64,000 bases of DNA from SHAN690 sp041391765 (GCA_041391765.1 JAWKNJ010000017.1:62001-126000), one strand, 5' to 3'; shown: positions 44,642 through 54,668, counted from the first letter of the stretch. The notes: generated by a model from the sequence alone, not told the origin. Program-made: numbers and translations.

Positions 44642-47042
44642 TCAAGCTCATCTTTTTGATGCGGTCGCTCAGCCTCTCTGATGTAACGGTTTCTCGCAAT
44701 CGATCCACAATGATTGGGAAGGAAAGTGGTGTGAACTTCTCAGGATGTTTCACAACGATCTCCTGTCCGGCAATCCGGACCAACGCCTCTCGTAGCCGCT
44801 GTTCTTCGAGCTGGAAGTCCATGACTTCATCAAACGCTTGCCTCAGTAATAAATTGGACGGGTCATAGTCGTGAAACACATCGAAAAACAACTGAGAGCT
44901 AGCCTGTAGATGACGCTCCTTCTTTTGATTCCCAGGATATCCATTGAAAACCAAACCTGAAATGCTTGCGATGTCACGAAATTTTCTTCTTGCCATTTCC
45001 ACCGAATTGACGCTTGCCAAAATATCGTCCATGAGGTGTTCGGTTGAAAACAAGTTGTTGTCGAGTGCAGCCTCCACAGGCACTGGCTGATCACTGAGCA
45101 ATTCAAAGCCATAGTCGTTCATTGCGATGCTGAACGTGATAGGCATGAGCAACGACATACGGTATGCGATCAGAGCACCAAAACCTTCGTGAACGAACCG
45201 ACCTTCGAACGGGAAAAATAAAGCGTGATGTCCGTCTTTGGATTCAAACACCTCGATTAGGAATTGATTTTCCTTGGGCAATATTGACTCTGCTTGTTGA
45301 CGCTGGATCAAAGGTTTGAGAAATGTGATCTCAGGCTCCTGAGATGATCCGAGTACGGCTTCGTTCATCTTTTGTCTGAGCATTTTGGACATTTGCGAGC
45401 TTAGGGGCATCCTACCTCCGTTCCAGCTCGGAATGGGTCCTGTTTCTTTGAAGGATTTTTTAACCTCAGCCACAAGACCTTTTACGCGAACAAGCTCTAG
45501 AGACCTGCCTGCAAACCAAAAGGAATCACCAGGATTCAGTTTTGAAATGAAGTATTCCTCCACATGACCAAGGACGGCCCCGGGTTTAAGCTTCACTTTG
45601 AGCATCGTATCGCTGACGATGGTTCCTATGCTCAGACGATGACGCAACGACACCTTGCGACTTGTAACCAAGTATCTGCCGTCTTCGATAACAACCTTGT
45701 GGAACTCGTCATAGTTGCCCAAAGAATTACCGCCTCTGACAATGAAATCAAGGCACCATTCCCATTCTTCTCTGGACACGCTGTTGAAGCAGAAAGTAGA
45801 TCGGATTTCATCAAACAATTCCTTCTCATCAAAGCCGTTAGAAACGGCCAGGGTGACGAGGTATTGAATTAAGACGTCAAAGGATCTCACATAAGGCGTG
45901 CGACTTTCAACGATCTCGAATTCCGTGGCTGTGCGAAGCGCGGCCGCCTCGATCAACTCCAACGAGTGAGTAGGAAGAAAATAAATTTTGCTCGTTGCTC
46001 CCGGTTGGTGACCGCTGCGGCCCGCGCGCTGAATGAATCGGGCCACTCCTTTCGGACTACCCACTTGGATAATGGTTTCAACGGGCCGGAAGTCGACCCC
46101 TAAATCAAGACTGGAAGTACATATCACAACTTTGAGCCGCCCATCATGAAGCGCATCTTCTACCCAATGCCTTGTCTCACGGCTCATAGATCCGTGATGC
46201 AAGGCGACAACACCGGCAAAGTCCGGTGAATGCTCAAGCAATTTTTGATACCAGATCTCCGCTTGACCTCGGGTGTTCAGAAAGATTAAGGTGCTCTCAC
46301 TGTCCAGCAGGATGGGTATGATTTTATCGATCAGTCGTATTCCAAGATGGCCTGCCCAGGGTAGCTCCTTAACATCATCTGGAAAAATGGATTCCACTTT
46401 ATATTTCTTTTTAATATCACTTCGGATGATGCTGTGGTTTTGAAGCTCATAGCGCTTGCCTAGCAAAACTTCCAACGACTCATCCATATTCCCGATCGTG
46501 GCGGATATGCCCCAAAGTTTTAGGTCGGGAACAAGTGCCTTGAATCGGGATAGGGCCAGCTCTATTTGAACTCCACGCTTGCTACCCACTAGATCATGCC
46601 ATTCATCGACCACCACCGTTTTGAGGTTTTTGAAGAACTGGTCATAATGCTTTTGGCAGAGCAAAACGTGAATGGATTCGGGTGTTGTGATCAGAATGTT
46701 AGGGGGAGCCTTTTTGAGTTGTTGCTTGTCTTTGGCCGAAGTGTCACCGGTGCGTATGGCTACGCTCACATTCAGCCCCATACCTAAAATAGCGCGTTCG
46801 GTGGATTGTAAGATCTCCTTTGAAAGCGCACGAATAGGTGTGACCCATATGGCCTGAAGCCCGTATCTGGGAGTGACGCTCAAAAGTATTGGCACAATCA
46901 ATGAATACGTCTTGCCGCTTCCCGTGGGCGCGTTTACAAGCCCATCCTCACCATTTATGTAGCGTTCCCAAGTTTCTGTCTGAAACTTGAAGGCAGACCA
47001 TCCCAGCCGAGCGAACCAATCGTGTGCCTGTTTGAACTTCAT
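44634..47042 (-). CDS. Ligase-associated DNA damage response DEXH-box helicase (Lhr-like)
   Basis: 802 residues from the ATG at 47042 (MKFKQAHDWF); the frame runs five codons further. SF2 helicase motifs: NAPTGSGKT (37-45), TPIRALSKE, TTPESIHVLL, VVDEWHDL (DEXH box), SATIGN, and QRAGRSGHQPG (motif VI). The C-terminal half has the Lhr-type region with GSQEPEITFLKPL. It is predicted to unwind DNA in the repair set with PdeM. The upstream neighbour is a sugar transferase 61 bases away, not the usual ligase gene. Confidence 0.92.
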   Translation of the reverse strand: MKFKQAHDWFARLGWSAFKFQTETWERYINGEDGLVNAPTGSGKTYSLIVPILLSVTPRYGLQAIWVTPIRALSKEILQSTERAILGMGLNVSVAIRTGDTSAKDKQQLKKAPPNILITTPESIHVLLCQKHYDQFFKNLKTVVVDEWHDLVGSKRGVQIELALSRFKALVPDLKLWGISATIGNMDESLEVLLGKRYELQNHSIIRSDIKKKYKVESIFPDDVKELPWAGHLGIRLIDKIIPILLDSESTLIFLNTRGQAEIWYQKLLEHSPDFAGVVALHHGSMSRETRHWVEDALHDGRLKVVICTSSLDLGVDFRPVETIIQVGSPKGVARFIQRAGRSGHQPGATSKIYFLPTHSLELIEAAALRTATEFEIVESRTPYVRSFDVLIQYLVTLAVSNGFDEKELFDEIRSTFCFNSVSREEWEWCLDFIVRGGNSLGNYDEFHKVVIEDGRYLVTSRKVSLRHRLSIGTIVSDTMLKVKLKPGAVLGHVEEYFISKLNPGDSFWFAGRSLELVRVKGLVAEVKKSFKETGPIPSWNGGRMPLSSQMSKMLRQKMNEAVLGSSQEPEITFLKPLIQRQQAESILPKENQFLIEVFESKDGHHALFFPFEGRFVHEGFGALIAYRMSLLMPITFSIAMNDYGFELLSDQPVPVEAALDNNLFSTEHLMDDILASVNSVEMARRKFRDIASISGLVFNGYPGNQKKERHLQASSQLFFDVFHDYDPSNLLLRQAFDEVMDFQLEEQRLREALVRIAGQEIVVKHPEKFTPLSFPIIVDRLRETVTSERLSDRIKKMSLND

Positions 47043-47103
47043 AAAATATGGGAGCAAATTTGCTCAAGCTTCCTCAAAAGAACCTCCAATACGATAACGG
47101 AGA

Positions 47104-47805
47104 TTAAGCAGCCTTGGTGATTTTGTCGGCATCAGCCGAAACAACTAATTCACTTTCGGATCCCGATAGTGGCAGGTTAAGTGATTCGGTTAAAAAGATG
47201 CGGACTGTTGACACAAGGATCAAAAAGTCAAGTCCAGGAGAAAGTCGAGACACGTAAAAATTGTCCATCTTGACTCGTCCGCGCATTTGCTGCAGATGGG
47301 ATGTGGCACCTTTGAGGTTTTTCACTTGAGCAAGACCTGTAAATCCAGGAAGAACCTGAAGGCGTGTATAATAGTCAGGAATCAATTTTGCATAATGTTC
47401 GGTATCGCGATGCATGTGAGGGCGGGGCCCGACAAAGCTCATGTCCCCTATCAGAATGTTATAAAATTGGGGAAGCTCGTCAATATGCGATGCGCGAAGG
47501 AAGTTACCAATGCGCGTGATACGCTCATCATTAGGTTGTGCTTGTAGAACATTGGCCATAATGTTAGGCTTCATAGTTCGGAACTTATAACAGCGAAATG
47601 GCTTACCATCTTTTCCATCGCGCGATTGAATGAAAAACACAGAACCGCGTGAATCAAGAATGATAATCAATGCGACAATGGGCGTCAGCCATGACAAGAC
47701 AAGAATAATCCCAAACATGGAAAACACAACATCAAAACCTCTTTTCAGAATCTCGTAGCGCATAAATTGAACGTCAAAGATGGTTTCTAAAACGTAAAAA
47801 AGCAT
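47104..47805 (-). CDS. Undecaprenyl-phosphate sugar phosphotransferase (bacterial sugar transferase)
   Basis: 233 residues from the ATG at 47805; one at 47763 (MRYEILKRGFDVVFS) is also reasonable, and a longer frame overlaps the WecG gene in a different frame. One membrane segment (VVFSMFGIILVLSWL), then FIQSRDGKDGKPFRCYKFRTM, IDELPQFYNILIGDMSFVGPRP and a C-terminal YYTRLQVLPGFTGLAQV: the PssE/WbaP-type core without the CoA-binding-like N-terminal domain. It starts surface polysaccharide assembly by placing sugar-phosphate on the lipid carrier. Last gene of the assembly operon. Confidence 0.88.
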   Translation of the reverse strand: MLFYVLETIFDVQFMRYEILKRGFDVVFSMFGIILVLSWLTPIVALIIILDSRGSVFFIQSRDGKDGKPFRCYKFRTMKPNIMANVLQAQPNDERITRIGNFLRASHIDELPQFYNILIGDMSFVGPRPHMHRDTEHYAKLIPDYYTRLQVLPGFTGLAQVKNLKGATSHLQQMRGRVKMDNFYVSRLSPGLDFLILVSTVRIFLTESLNLPLSGSESELVVSADADKITKAA

Positions 47806-47830
47806 CTGAGGTTGGTTGTTAATTCTGGAA

Positions 47831-48568
47831 TCAACGATTTTGGATAAGAAGAGAAAGGAATCTGAGATTGGTGATTGTGTAGCGTTTCCAAAGTCGCTTC
47901 GGTTCCTGAGCGAGTCTGAAGAGCCATTCAAGGCCAAGTTGCTGCATCCATTTAGGCGCTCTTTTCTGGATTCCTGCCAACAAAGGGAATGCAGCCCCGA
48001 CACCAAATTGAAGGCAATTCAAATGTTCTTGCGATTGATGCATCCACCATTCCTGCTTCGGGCATCCTAATGAAACGAACAACAGGTCTACTCCTGATTG
48101 ATTGATTTGGCCGATATGATTTTGGTCGGGAGCCTGTCCGGTTTTCATGAAAGCGGGTGCAAGTGCTATTCCTATTCTGAGATTGACAAAGCGTTTCTGG
48201 AGTTCGATTTGAAGTTTGGAAATTTCGGGCTCGGAGCCTCCAAACAAACCAATAGACCATCCTTGTTTTTCCGCTAAAGCACAAAGAAGTGGCATCATGT
48301 CGGGTCCTGCTAATCTGTGCGCTCTGACTCCTCGCCATCGAAGTGTGCGCACGATTGACATTCCATCGCATAGGTTTAACATAGAGCCTTCCAAAACCAG
48401 TGCAAACCTTGGGTTTTCATGCGCCTCAACCATCATGTGCGCATTTACGAACGAGACATAGCCGTTGGCTGTATCCTTCACACATTCGCTTATGACGTCC
48501 GTAAATTGATCTCTGGTGAGAATGTCAACTCGATGTCCCAACAGCGATGTGTGTTCAACCGATGGCAT
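47831..48568 (-). CDS. WecG/TagA/CpsF-family glycosyltransferase
   Basis: 245 residues. Features of the family: NAHMMVEAHENPRF, CDGMSIV, LAGPDMMPLL, WSIGLFGGS, GVDLLFVSLGCPKQEWWM and FGVGAAFPLLAGIQKRAP. It typically adds N-acetylmannosamine or ManNAc-like residues to a lipid-linked sugar in envelope polysaccharide or teichoic acid synthesis; the sugar here is unknown. It overlaps the upstream GT gene by 14 bases. Confidence 0.9.
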   Translation of the reverse strand: MPSVEHTSLLGHRVDILTRDQFTDVISECVKDTANGYVSFVNAHMMVEAHENPRFALVLEGSMLNLCDGMSIVRTLRWRGVRAHRLAGPDMMPLLCALAEKQGWSIGLFGGSEPEISKLQIELQKRFVNLRIGIALAPAFMKTGQAPDQNHIGQINQSGVDLLFVSLGCPKQEWWMHQSQEHLNCLQFGVGAAFPLLAGIQKRAPKWMQQLGLEWLFRLAQEPKRLWKRYTITNLRFLSLLIQNR

Positions 48569-49706
48569 GCTCGTATATGGCCTTTAGCATGGAAAAATTC
48601 ACTTCCGGGCTGTATTTGTTCATGTATTCCTCAAAGCAAGAAATTCTCATTGATTCTACGGAATCGGTGGCCTTAAATGCGGAGTGAACACTCTCTATGA
48701 GCGACTTCGGATCGTTGGGCGTGAAGAGCCAGCCTGTGTTCCCATGGCTTACTATTTCGGGTAACGCTCCATGATTCGAGGTGATCACAGGGGTTCCTTG
48801 GCTGAAGGATTCAATCACCGTCATGGGCATGCCTTCATAAAATCGCGTTGGCAAAATCACGGCATAAGACTTCGAAATCTCATTGAGAACCACCGATTTG
48901 GGCTGCTGTCCTAACAACTCTATATTGGGTTTTCCCGACAATGCTGCCCTAAGCTCGCCATCTCCAAGAACCTTGATGTCGCGATTCGGGAAGGCATTCG
49001 CAACGTGCAAAAGCAAGTCGGCACCTTTGATTTTATCTAATCGCCCTATGAATAGCAGTTGAGTTCGCGGTCCTTTATGTTCAATTCTATCAACTGCTAT
49101 GAAGTTGGGTTTTATCAAAATCTTGGAGGCCGATACACCTTTGGAGATCATTTTCTGTTTCATGAATTCACTCAAGGCGATAATCTTATCGATGGATTTG
49201 TTCCAGGTGTTTTTTCTATGGTGCCACTCCATAGCAAAGGCCACTGCCGAGGTTTGAGCTCGGGAATCCCGGTAGCATCCATATTTGATCGAATGAAGCA
49301 TAGAGCTTGCCAAACACTCCTCGCAGGCCATTCCATTGCGAAGAAAAAGGCCGTTGGCACACATCAGTCGATAGTTGTGAGCGGTCATAATCACGGGTAT
49401 GTTTTCATCCTTGCACGCATCAAATACGGAGGGCGAAATCAATGGGAAAAAATTGTGGACGTGACATATATCCGGACGCTCAGTTCTGAGCTGTTTTCGG
49501 ATAGCATCGTAGTGTTTCTTCGACCAAAACGTGCCGGTTACTGATGCAACCTTTTCAACCGAACTCATTGATTTGAGGCTGTCGTTATGTGCTAAGTACT
49601 GCAACACTTTCCAGCCTTTTGAGCGCATTAACATAGCCTCCTCAGCGACAACGGTGTCTTCTCCACCGGGCTGCTGATAGTAGTTATGAACCTGCAGAAC
49701 TTTCAT
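48555..49706 (-). CDS. Glycosyltransferase family 4/1-like
   Basis: 383 residues from the ATG at 49706 (MKVLQVHNYYQQPGGED). GT-B fold: an N-terminal HVHNFFPLISP, a donor-binding LLFIGRLDKIKGADLLL and the EGMPMTVIESFSQGTPVI stretch with the acidic pair. It adds a sugar to the growing lipid-linked repeat unit in the cytoplasm. It overlaps the O-antigen-ligase-like gene upstream by 23 bases and WecG downstream by 14. Confidence 0.9.
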   Translation of the reverse strand: MKVLQVHNYYQQPGGEDTVVAEEAMLMRSKGWKVLQYLAHNDSLKSMSSVEKVASVTGTFWSKKHYDAIRKQLRTERPDICHVHNFFPLISPSVFDACKDENIPVIMTAHNYRLMCANGLFLRNGMACEECLASSMLHSIKYGCYRDSRAQTSAVAFAMEWHHRKNTWNKSIDKIIALSEFMKQKMISKGVSASKILIKPNFIAVDRIEHKGPRTQLLFIGRLDKIKGADLLLHVANAFPNRDIKVLGDGELRAALSGKPNIELLGQQPKSVVLNEISKSYAVILPTRFYEGMPMTVIESFSQGTPVITSNHGALPEIVSHGNTGWLFTPNDPKSLIESVHSAFKATDSVESMRISCFEEYMNKYSPEVNFSMLKAIYEHAIG

Positions 49707-50883
49707 GATCGAATTTGAGCGGAAGAAATATGCAAAACCCAAAGAAAATCACCCCTCGAAATGTGAGCAATACAGATTCCGTCAAGCAAAGCATGAAGAG
49801 AATGAACACTGCACTGGCGACCATGTGGGCTTGTGATTGGATTGCCTCTCGGAATCTCCATATAAAAAGCGACAATAGAAGTAAAGGTCCGGCTATGCCA
49901 ATTTGCAGCCACAATTCGAGAAACTGGTTATGCGCATTGAAACCATTTTCCAGCCCAATGGCAAACGAATGATTGGCGTACGCATCCAAAATAATGGCGC
50001 GCGAATCCCCGGTACCATAACCAAACCATGGCTCAGAGGCAATTTTTTCTATGGCCGAAGTCCATATTCCCAGGCGTATTTGCAATGGCCTTAAGTATGG
50101 ATCAGCATAACTGAACTCCAGACTGAAATCCTGCAGTTTGGTTGCGGTGACCCATCCTACGATTAATGCTAATGCCGCAAAAACCGGCAACTTGAGCTTA
50201 TGAAATGAATATGAGAGCTGCTCACCCCAAAACAGATTGAATAGAAAAGCGATACTGAACGCAACAGTCACCATGACCGATTTGCAGAGCAATAGAACGA
50301 AGAACAGATAAACGAATGTTAAAATGCTGACGTATTGATGTTTTTTCAAAACTTTAGGGACAAGCCAAAGTATTGAAAGGGCACAGCTTGCCGCTAAATA
50401 GGCGGCATTCAAACCAATCGGGCCAGTTAGGTTTTGATGGATGAAGTTGTTGTAAACGAAATGTGTTTCGTGAACCGGGTCATGAAGCGATCCAGACTGA
50501 AAGGACTTGACAGCAGCGACAATAATGCAGAAAGCAGAGAATGCAACATTGCCCAACGTTAAGAACCGCATAGGGGAGACATTGGAAGGAAAGCTTGGTT
50601 TGCGCAAGAGCAGCAAAATGGCTAAGATCACTAAAGTGAATTGTCGTTGCACTGCTGCGGTGGCTCGCATAATGTCATCGCTGAAGGCAATGCCTAGGGC
50701 TAACAACGCAACGATCAACAACAATAGGACAGCCGTGAGCTCAAAATGTTGATGATATTGTCGATCTAGCAATAGTGCAGGGAGCAATAATGAGGCAAAA
50801 GACCCCAACGGATACGGCCCAATAATAGCGAAAGAAAACAGGGCAATAACCCAACCTATATTTGGTTGTAGGCGGCTTATCAT
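49684..50883 (-). CDS. O-antigen ligase/polymerase-like membrane protein (second copy)
   Basis: 399 residues with about eleven membrane segments and the typical large periplasmic loop holding PWFGYGTGDSRAI and ENGFNAHNQFLELWLQIG, the H-N-Q region shared by O-antigen ligases (WaaL) and Wzy polymerases. One of two such genes next to each other; they may divide polymerase and ligase roles, but sequence does not show which. Overlaps the upstream gene by four bases. Confidence 0.85.
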   Translation of the reverse strand: MISRLQPNIGWVIALFSFAIIGPYPLGSFASLLLPALLLDRQYHQHFELTAVLLLLIVALLALGIAFSDDIMRATAAVQRQFTLVILAILLLLRKPSFPSNVSPMRFLTLGNVAFSAFCIIVAAVKSFQSGSLHDPVHETHFVYNNFIHQNLTGPIGLNAAYLAASCALSILWLVPKVLKKHQYVSILTFVYLFFVLLLCKSVMVTVAFSIAFLFNLFWGEQLSYSFHKLKLPVFAALALIVGWVTATKLQDFSLEFSYADPYLRPLQIRLGIWTSAIEKIASEPWFGYGTGDSRAIILDAYANHSFAIGLENGFNAHNQFLELWLQIGIAGPLLLLSLFIWRFREAIQSQAHMVASAVFILFMLCLTESVLLTFRGVIFFGFCIFLPLKFDHESSAGS

Positions 50884-52166
50884 AGTTCCATCAAAACAGA
50901 CTTATACTGAACATTAATCAAGGTGAATCCTAAGCAAAGCCAATAAATGGCCATATCGGTAATGTAAATTGTGACTCCGAAAGTCAAAAATGGCAATACA
51001 ATCACGATGAATGAAAATGCCTTTTCTAGCACGCTGCCTTGGAGTTTGCGAAAACTATTCAACCATTGTCTGAGTATGTAGATCAAAAGCAAGATTCCGC
51101 ACAAACCAGCATTCACATAGTAGCCAATCCAGGGGTTATGAGGGTGGGGCCGCACCGTGGTATTCGGGTTGACCTGATAGGGGTAAAACGCCTTGGCTGA
51201 CATGTGATCACCAAATAGTTGGAACTCGGAACCAAGGCCTCCACCTATGAGGTGTTCATACCACCTAAATTGAAAAACCGCCTCCAAATAAACCGCCCAG
51301 ATGCCACCTCGTCCTGTAAAGAGCTCCCTTTTGAAGGGCAGTCCGTATTTGGCGAGGTTCTCATGAACATAGCCAACCAGCAACCATGCAGTAGTGGTCA
51401 ATAGCGCAAGACCCGCAGCCCAATAGCCCCACTTAGGAATAGTTTTTAAAAGTCGTCCACCAAACTTGCTAATCGTCACAACGTAGTATGACACGATGAT
51501 CCCCGCAGTGAGCCACAGTGATTTGTAGCGAAGAGCCAATGCGAAAAGGAAAAACGAAAGCATCCAAAACATGGCTCGTTCCTTTGACTTTCCATAGGCC
51601 ATATTCAAGAAAAAGAAGTAGGATAAGACAACGAGTTCGTTACCATGATAAAAGAAGCCATTAATTCTCTCAAGTTTGAGTGAGCCCTCATAGTAGTAGT
51701 TGATGTATTGCGCGTTCAGGAATGTGACAGGAACGATATGGAAATATTGAAGTATTCCAATGCTGATCGGCACCATGCAGAGAAGAAAGAATAGCTTCCG
51801 TCTTGAACGCAATACTTCGCGAGAAACAATTCCCCGTTCGAGGATCACAATAATGGCCAGCAGCGCGATTGGGCCAAACAGGAAGTCGAATGATTCAATT
51901 GGATCTACATGCTGAGCATAAAGGGACTGAACTACAAGAAATATTGCAGCCACAGCCAGAAATACTTGAGTTCGGGATTGCATAGTAAGCACACCAACCG
52001 CTAATAGTAGGGCAAGACCAAAACCAACCTGATGAACCTTAAGCACGAACGGAGGAATAACATTACCCAGAATCATAAGAATCGGTGCAATGCTCAGAAT
52101 GTCGAGTAGAGCAACAGACAAGGCGTATTCGTAGGATATGTTAGCCTTTATGCTGATTGCCTTCAT
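50880..52166 (-). CDS. O-antigen ligase/polymerase-like membrane protein (first copy)
   Basis: 428 residues, about ten membrane segments. The periplasmic loop includes GGGLGSEFQLFGDHMS and VRPHPHNPWIGYYVNAGL, the HNxW pattern of the O-antigen ligase/polymerase family. Probably a Wzy polymerase for the repeat unit, since the second copy lies directly after. Overlaps both neighbours by four bases (ATGA-type coupling). Confidence 0.85.
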   Translation of the reverse strand: MKAISIKANISYEYALSVALLDILSIAPILMILGNVIPPFVLKVHQVGFGLALLLAVGVLTMQSRTQVFLAVAAIFLVVQSLYAQHVDPIESFDFLFGPIALLAIIVILERGIVSREVLRSRRKLFFLLCMVPISIGILQYFHIVPVTFLNAQYINYYYEGSLKLERINGFFYHGNELVVLSYFFFLNMAYGKSKERAMFWMLSFFLFALALRYKSLWLTAGIIVSYYVVTISKFGGRLLKTIPKWGYWAAGLALLTTTAWLLVGYVHENLAKYGLPFKRELFTGRGGIWAVYLEAVFQFRWYEHLIGGGLGSEFQLFGDHMSAKAFYPYQVNPNTTVRPHPHNPWIGYYVNAGLCGILLLIYILRQWLNSFRKLQGSVLEKAFSFIVIVLPFLTFGVTIYITDMAIYWLCLGFTLINVQYKSVLMEL

Positions 52167-53446
52167 CGCTTAGGAAACAGTTTTCGGAAGGTCTTTACGG
52201 GTAGCAAAATAGCTTGTGGAAGCAGAGCAAAGCAGGTTGCTGCAATGACACCAGTTGAGCCAAATACATGCACAAGCCAAATGGAGATCGGAATGTTCAG
52301 GGCTCCGCTAACTATGACAAGATTCGAATAAAGCCGAATATCCCCGGTGCCGCTCAAGTAGTAGATAAATAGATTATTCCACATAGTTAGGAACACTGAA
52401 ATCATCATGATAGCCGAGAGCCAGAATCGGATACTTACCTCAGTCCCAAGCCACACTTTATAAGCCAAATCGGAGAGACTAAGCATGAGAATGCCTAGAA
52501 TGGACAATGCGCCAAACAGCATCAACAAGAGACGAATTGCCCGTTTAATCCAGGCTGCATCGCTGGCTTGATCCGCAGAAGTAAACGCGGACCAGAAGGG
52601 GATGAGAATTAGGTTGAAGACTACGTTAAGCGCGTTGAAATATCGAAATGCTATACTGTAGTTCGTAACCTCACTGGCATTTTGAAAGGTCACGATAATA
52701 AGGTGGTCACTGGCAAAAATGACGAGCACAAAAAGTTGGGTTATTCCAAATCGCGTTATCCTCTCCTTAAAGGGGTGGAGTAATGTAATGTCCCAATTAG
52801 GAAACTTGGGTGAAAGTGATTTAAACTGCCCGGAGTAAAGAAGGATATGCGTGAGCAATATCCCGCAAAGAGACGAACAGCTGAAAACCAGACCCAGAGC
52901 AAAGAGGGAATCCTGATGTAGTGATTGGATCAGTAGCAGACCAGCAATCGTGAATAGGTTTTGGGTAAATGTCGCTATCACAGGCCACTGTGCCTTATGA
53001 CGAGCTAAAGCGACACAATTAACCATGCTGATAACATAGCTTAGAAAGATGATGGCCGCGAAGACAAGCGCTTCAGAAATATGCGCTTGATTCAGCCTTG
53101 TGGATGGAATTACCAAAAGGGCAATTAAGGCAAAGGCTGAAAGACTCGAATACAGAAGCAGTTCCAACGACATTCCTGCTCCAATAAGTGAGGATGCCAC
53201 GTGGTGCTTATTCTCTTCAGATAGGTTGGTGACTTGGTTTCTAATGCCGCTCGTTATTCCCGTTTCGATGAACGAAAACCAAGTGATGGTGCTGAGAATG
53301 GTTACCCAGGTTCCGTATACCTCACTACCTACTAAATCAAGCGCAAGACGAACAATAAAAAAGAGCGCCAAGGCATTGAATAACTTGAAGGCTGCCCCAA
53401 CACCGACCTGCGTTCGAATGTTGAATCCTATGTTTGGTATTGTCAC
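52163..53446 (-). CDS. Wzx-type polysaccharide flippase
   Basis: 427 residues with about twelve hydrophobic segments. FSFIETGITSGIRNQVTNL near residues 55-75, and the later FASDHLIIVTFQNASEVTNY, are characteristic of the oligosaccharide flippase/MATE-like family. It moves lipid-linked repeat units across the inner membrane. Sits between the chain-length protein and the first polymerase-like gene, with four-base overlaps. Confidence 0.9.
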   Translation of the reverse strand: MTIPNIGFNIRTQVGVGAAFKLFNALALFFIVRLALDLVGSEVYGTWVTILSTITWFSFIETGITSGIRNQVTNLSEENKHHVASSLIGAGMSLELLLYSSLSAFALIALLVIPSTRLNQAHISEALVFAAIIFLSYVISMVNCVALARHKAQWPVIATFTQNLFTIAGLLLIQSLHQDSLFALGLVFSCSSLCGILLTHILLYSGQFKSLSPKFPNWDITLLHPFKERITRFGITQLFVLVIFASDHLIIVTFQNASEVTNYSIAFRYFNALNVVFNLILIPFWSAFTSADQASDAAWIKRAIRLLLMLFGALSILGILMLSLSDLAYKVWLGTEVSIRFWLSAIMMISVFLTMWNNLFIYYLSGTGDIRLYSNLVIVSGALNIPISIWLVHVFGSTGVIAATCFALLPQAILLPVKTFRKLFPKR

Positions 53447-54495
53447 AGACGTGCTCCGTAGAGGTAGAGTCTTCGAAGAAGGTTAAATACCAGAAGTAAA
53501 ATCAACCCAGCAATAGCTCCAACAATAGCAGACTTAACAAGTCCCCAGGAAGCACGAACACCCTTAGGCGTAAAGTGGGCATGAATCCTCAGTAAGTCGC
53601 CTTCACTTGCGATCAAGTCATTGATTTTTGCCAATTCTCGTTCATAGCCATCTGCCAGATAGTAAACGGTTTCAATGCCCGACACATATTCATTCTTACC
53701 CGTTACTTGGCCTCCCATTACAATGCTTGATTGTCCACCCGAAGCAAGTCTCGCGGCATCTTTCATCGATTGCTGAACATCCAATTTAAGTGAGTCCAAT
53801 TTCTTGGAATGATTATTCAAAGTTTTCTTTCGGTTTTCCAAACCTTGAAGCCATTCTGCTTGTTTCTTTTTTGAAAAAGAGTTTCGAGTAATGAGATCAA
53901 TCAGTGGGGCTTCAATTTTTGAAAAAATCGCTGGATCGATCGAGCGCACCACGATTTTATAACGTGAGTATGACCTTGCCAAATCCTCATCCTGAAACAA
54001 TTCCTTGACATAAGGTGCTTTCGCGAGCATTGTGTCAATGGTGCCAATAAAATGATTGATATACTTGATCTTTTCAGTTTGTACAACTTCTGTTTTAAGG
54101 TTGAAGGATTGAATGGAGGCTGCTTCGGTTAAAGAAACATGAAGGATTTCCGCCATTTCTGGGGCGCCATCATCTCCTACTAAACTGTTGAGGTAGTCTA
54201 CATCGCTGATGAGTTGGTCTTCAATTGAGAATCGTGGTAACACGATAAGGGTGTTCTCAAATGCCGGGGTTAAGGACTGGTTATAAAGCGAGAGTAAAAT
54301 GGCTCCTCCCAAAGCCATTGGTATGACAGTTTTCCAACTGGAGACAATCTCGTAGAAAAATTTTGCGGTCACTTTACCAAACCAAACCAAAATGCTCGCT
54401 ACACTCTTGAACAAACTGCTAATTGCATTGGCTGCAGCAGTGAATAAAGGGCTGATCTGATACTCTTCGTAGTCTTGTCGGGTTTTCTCATCCAT
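53443..54495 (-). CDS. Wzz-like chain-length determinant protein
   Basis: 350 residues from the ATG at 54495 (MDEKTRQDYEEYQISPLF). Two membrane segments flank a large periplasmic coiled-coil domain: WKTVIPMALGGAILLSLY near residue 55, and IVGAIAGLILLLVFNLL near the end. This topology, with no C-terminal tyrosine kinase, matches Wzz/PCP-1 proteins that set polysaccharide chain length. It heads the assembly operon; the next gene begins four bases inside its end. Confidence 0.8.
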   Translation of the reverse strand: MDEKTRQDYEEYQISPLFTAAANAISSLFKSVASILVWFGKVTAKFFYEIVSSWKTVIPMALGGAILLSLYNQSLTPAFENTLIVLPRFSIEDQLISDVDYLNSLVGDDGAPEMAEILHVSLTEAASIQSFNLKTEVVQTEKIKYINHFIGTIDTMLAKAPYVKELFQDEDLARSYSRYKIVVRSIDPAIFSKIEAPLIDLITRNSFSKKKQAEWLQGLENRKKTLNNHSKKLDSLKLDVQQSMKDAARLASGGQSSIVMGGQVTGKNEYVSGIETVYYLADGYERELAKINDLIASEGDLLRIHAHFTPKGVRASWGLVKSAIVGAIAGLILLLVFNLLRRLYLYGARL

Positions 54496-54618
54496 AGTAG
54501 AGGTGCTTGATGCAGGCGAATGTAGCAAAGGAAGGCTTGAGGATTATGAGTTAGTTGAAGGAATGAAATCGCAATAACCTAACTATGGATTGTTCACAGC
54601 CTTTCTTGCCATTGAGAA

Positions 54619-54645
54619 TTGTGGATTGAAATCAGCATAATTTTG
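54619..54645 (+). promoter_or_regulatory. Promoter candidate for the coiled-coil protein gene
   Basis: TAATTTTG (54638-54645) fits TAnnTTTG; TTG at 54619-54621 is 16 bases upstream and another at 54612-54614 is 23 bases upstream. The gene starts at 54669. Confidence 0.5.
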
Positions 54646-54668
54646 CTTAATCATTAGCGCTTAATACC

